Position numbers and translations under genes: made by a program
The notes under the pieces: generated by a model
Told to the model about the DNA's origin: nothing
The model's input: the letters and a program-made list of their open reading frames with translations, nothing else
Databases searched by the model: none
In this document: in pieces, positions 61,610-64,000 of the stretch
Layout: every line of letters starts with the position of its first letter
How positions within the stretch are numbered: position 1 is the stretch's first letter
Source of the DNA: Lumbricus rubellus
Taxonomy: Eukaryota > Annelida > Clitellata > Crassiclitellata > Lumbricidae
Length of the DNA stretch: 64,000 nucleotides
Reading direction: 5' to 3'
Assembly: GCA_945859605.1 (NCBI GenBank)
Contig: OX243817.1
Span: forward strand, 26,940,303 to 27,004,302

Positions 61610-61850
61610 TAATTATTCAGAGGTGTTCTCAGCATGGAAAGCCAGAGAAGAAGAAATGCCTTCACTGAATGAGAGACTGATGAGGATAGTTTAGCCCTTA
61701 GTGAGGGAGGAAGGTCATTTTCAAATGGGGGGGGGGGGGCGAAGCATAGCAAATGCCTGATGTTTGGCAAGAGCAGTCCTAGTCTTGAAAATAAAAAGAT
61801 GACGAAGAACAGCATGGAACAATGAGCAAATGAGGACAATGGTTTCACAT
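61610..61850 (-). mobile_element. Probable LINE 3' coding remnant
   Basis: Minus strand contains LPPSLRAKLSSSVSHSVKAF, similar in style to LINE ORF2 C-termini at 17050. It lies in the probable 3' UTR of armh1. Confidence 0.4.
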
Positions 61851-61923
61851 ATTATAAGTGTTTGGAGGCAGCTGTGCTTTGGAGACTAGAAAGAGTATCT
61901 TATAAGACTTGTAGGATGCATGC

Positions 61924-61929
61924 AATAAA
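61924..61929 (+). terminator. Candidate polyadenylation signal of armh1
   Basis: AATAAA about 380 nt after the stop. Other AATAAA words lie nearby (61790), so the real one is uncertain. Confidence 0.35.
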
Positions 61930-62686
61930 TAGGAAGCCTTCAATCATGCATATGGAGATATGCACAAGGCCATGGAGTAGGCCTCGAGCCTAGCTGAAGC
62001 ATCTAATGTTTTTGTGTTGATATAAATCTGTATATGTATTCATACCCAGTATGTGCATGTAATAGGGTTGGATAGTGCACGGTGCCAAAGATGCACTAAT
62101 ACTAATTAGTATCTTTCTTGTGTTTCAATGTTTTAGTGTTGATATCCGACCCTCGTGAAGGACTCGAAAGATACTCTTGCATCTGGACGAAAAGCTTAGT
62201 TGCCAAAAAGTCAAGTTTTGCATGGATTAAATAATAAATTAACTGATTATTCAGTCTATCAACGTTCTGAAGGGCAAAACAAGTGATAAACTGAACTTTT
62301 ATGGATGAACTCGATGCAGACTTTCGCTTTATAAAGAAGCTGATCATTGTTAAGAACATGTCGGCTGTATTATGTATTATGTATTGTACAGAGCTTATTT
62401 TCTTATAAAGATTGACCAGTGTTGTAATGCAACATATTTTGATGTGTACATATGTATCTGTCTATTTATTTATATAGTTATAATAGTCTCTTGTGTATTT
62501 ACCGCATAAACAAACTGGTGTTTGACTGAGCCTTTGGCATGAACCTATGATAGTTATTTAATCCTACAATCACATTTTTTAAAAACCTTGACTGAAATTA
62601 ATATGGAATTGAAGGCTTACTCTTCCTTGTTGCTAGTTGTATTGTGAAACACCTTTGTAATGACTTGACCTAGTTATGGCCGGGGC

Positions 62687-63993
62687 CAGTGGCGTAACAA
62701 TAGGGTAAACTGGGTACACAAAGTATAGGGGCCCCCGAGTGTAGAGGCCCCAGAGGGGCCCCCGAGTTTGCAAGACTCCGAAAAAATATGTGATGCGATC
62801 CGTCAAAAGGAAGCCGATGTCGTAAAGTCTAAAATGACATTTTTATATCGTATTAAACAGTAAATATTTCCCTTTAAAACAAGCCCTATTTGGATCAAAT
62901 ATCTTGATATTTGACCGAATTGTGAATATTTTAGTGTCCGAAACTGTGATAATGCAGTTTTCGGGAAACGCGAGGCAAAGGTGATCAGCCTAGTTTCGTT
63001 TGTTTATTAGGGCTGCCTCTATGTTCTGCTTATTATCATGGCCGGAAAATAATTAGCATAATTTATTTGACCAGCATTTGTTAGCCTAGAGTCTCAGCTT
63101 TCAGAAGATACCAAGTTCAATAGGGGTGAAAGGTTATAATGACCGGCGGGAATGATTTGAATACGCACTACAAAGTCCGATTTTGACACTTTGAAAAGAT
63201 ACAACATTCACAAATAAAATTGGTACAAAATATTTGCAGATGGATTTTAGCTTTAGCTTTGATACTTGGCGAATAATTACATAATACAGTGTACTATATG
63301 AAAATGCAAAAAAGTAAAAATCGACCTCTGATACCCTGTTCACAGAAATCGGCCATTATCTCAAAATGCTACCGTGCGACATGGGCCCCATTTTCCATGA
63401 TCGCATCACAATTATGTTAAATAAATATTGTAGTAGACTAAGTAGACGGTACCGTAACCGTGTCAGACTCTCAGTAGTCAGTACGGTTACCCAAGAACCC
63501 GTCAAGTTCCGTCAACCCGACACGACGAGTCGGACTCGGAGACGCCCAGCTCCAGCAGTGCACAGCCCTAATGTTTAATTAGTGATAACTGTCCGGTCCC
63601 GGAAATGGCGTCATTGCATTTGCATGGTGTTGACATTATTTTAAAGAAACTTATTTCCGTGAAATAAATTGCGCATCTCATTGGAAAAAAAGAGTTCTGG
63701 GTTTTGACTGAATGACTTCACACTATAGCAAAGGACTTCAACCAAACCTTACATAGGCCGTTAAGGCCAGCCTACTTAACTTCAGTCGCACATGTCATAG
63801 GCTAATTGTCATTTCAGCCTTGTTAGGAACTTACAGTTTACTGTAATTTGTACTTGTATCTTGTTCATATACATCATCATTTCAGTAAATTAATAAGTAA
63901 GAATACATTTTTTTCAATAAGCACCGTAGGGAGAGGGCCCCACGTACCTTCATATTTTGTGTAGGGGCCCCCGAGTTCCTAGTTACGCCACTG
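62687..63993. mobile_element. 1.3-kb non-autonomous hAT-like element
   Basis: Inverted ends CAGTGGCGTAAC and GTTACGCCACTG, each next to a GGGGCCCCCGAGT box. Target duplication GCCGGGGC at 62679-62686; seven of its eight bases (GCCGGGG) are visible at 63994-64000 before the window ends. No transposase frame. Confidence 0.92.
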
Positions 63994-64000
63994 GCCGGGG

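Overview
This is an intron-rich, AT-rich stretch of an animal nuclear genome. Tandem microsatellites, tRNA-derived SINEs, LINE fragments and many non-autonomous DNA transposons all point to a metazoan. The gene content (wntless, ARMH1) and repeat style fit a marine invertebrate, possibly an invertebrate deuterostome, but I cannot name the species. There is no sign of operons, phage or CRISPR.

Layout. (1) 1-10,949 and 14,240-31,061, both minus strand, are two tandem copies of wntless (WLS/Evi/GPR177), the membrane cargo receptor that carries Wnt proteins to the cell surface. Copy B (14,240-31,061) is complete: 13 coding exons, GT-AG borders, consistent phases, 537 codons. Copy A (1-10,949) holds exons 1-9 and the start of exon 10, then runs off the left edge. 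Introns and about 300 bp of 5' flank align between the copies, so whole genes were duplicated. Several transposons sit in one copy only and leave an empty site in the other. (2) 31,430-39,600 is intergenic sequence filled with nested inverted-repeat elements, LINE tails and two promoter- or LTR-like blocks. (3) 39,629-41,297 (+) holds two phase-compatible exons of an unrecognised small gene. (4) 41,300-48,800 holds hAT-like elements, a 48-bp minisatellite and LINE debris. (5) 48,862-61,541 (+) is an 11-exon, 402-codon gene matching ARMH1, an armadillo-like helical protein. Its introns carry SINEs, a 22-bp tandem array, a 2.3-kb inverted-repeat element and a mariner-derived foldback. (6) 62,687-63,993 is another hAT-like element, ending at the window edge.

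The most interesting points are the uneven divergence of the two wntless copies (protein changes cluster in the lumenal, Wnt-facing domain, while sampled introns stay close), short tandem duplications that copied a splice site in both wls-A and armh1, and a set of transposon insertions with clean target-site duplications that date events relative to the wntless duplication. I found no clearly new multi-gene system.
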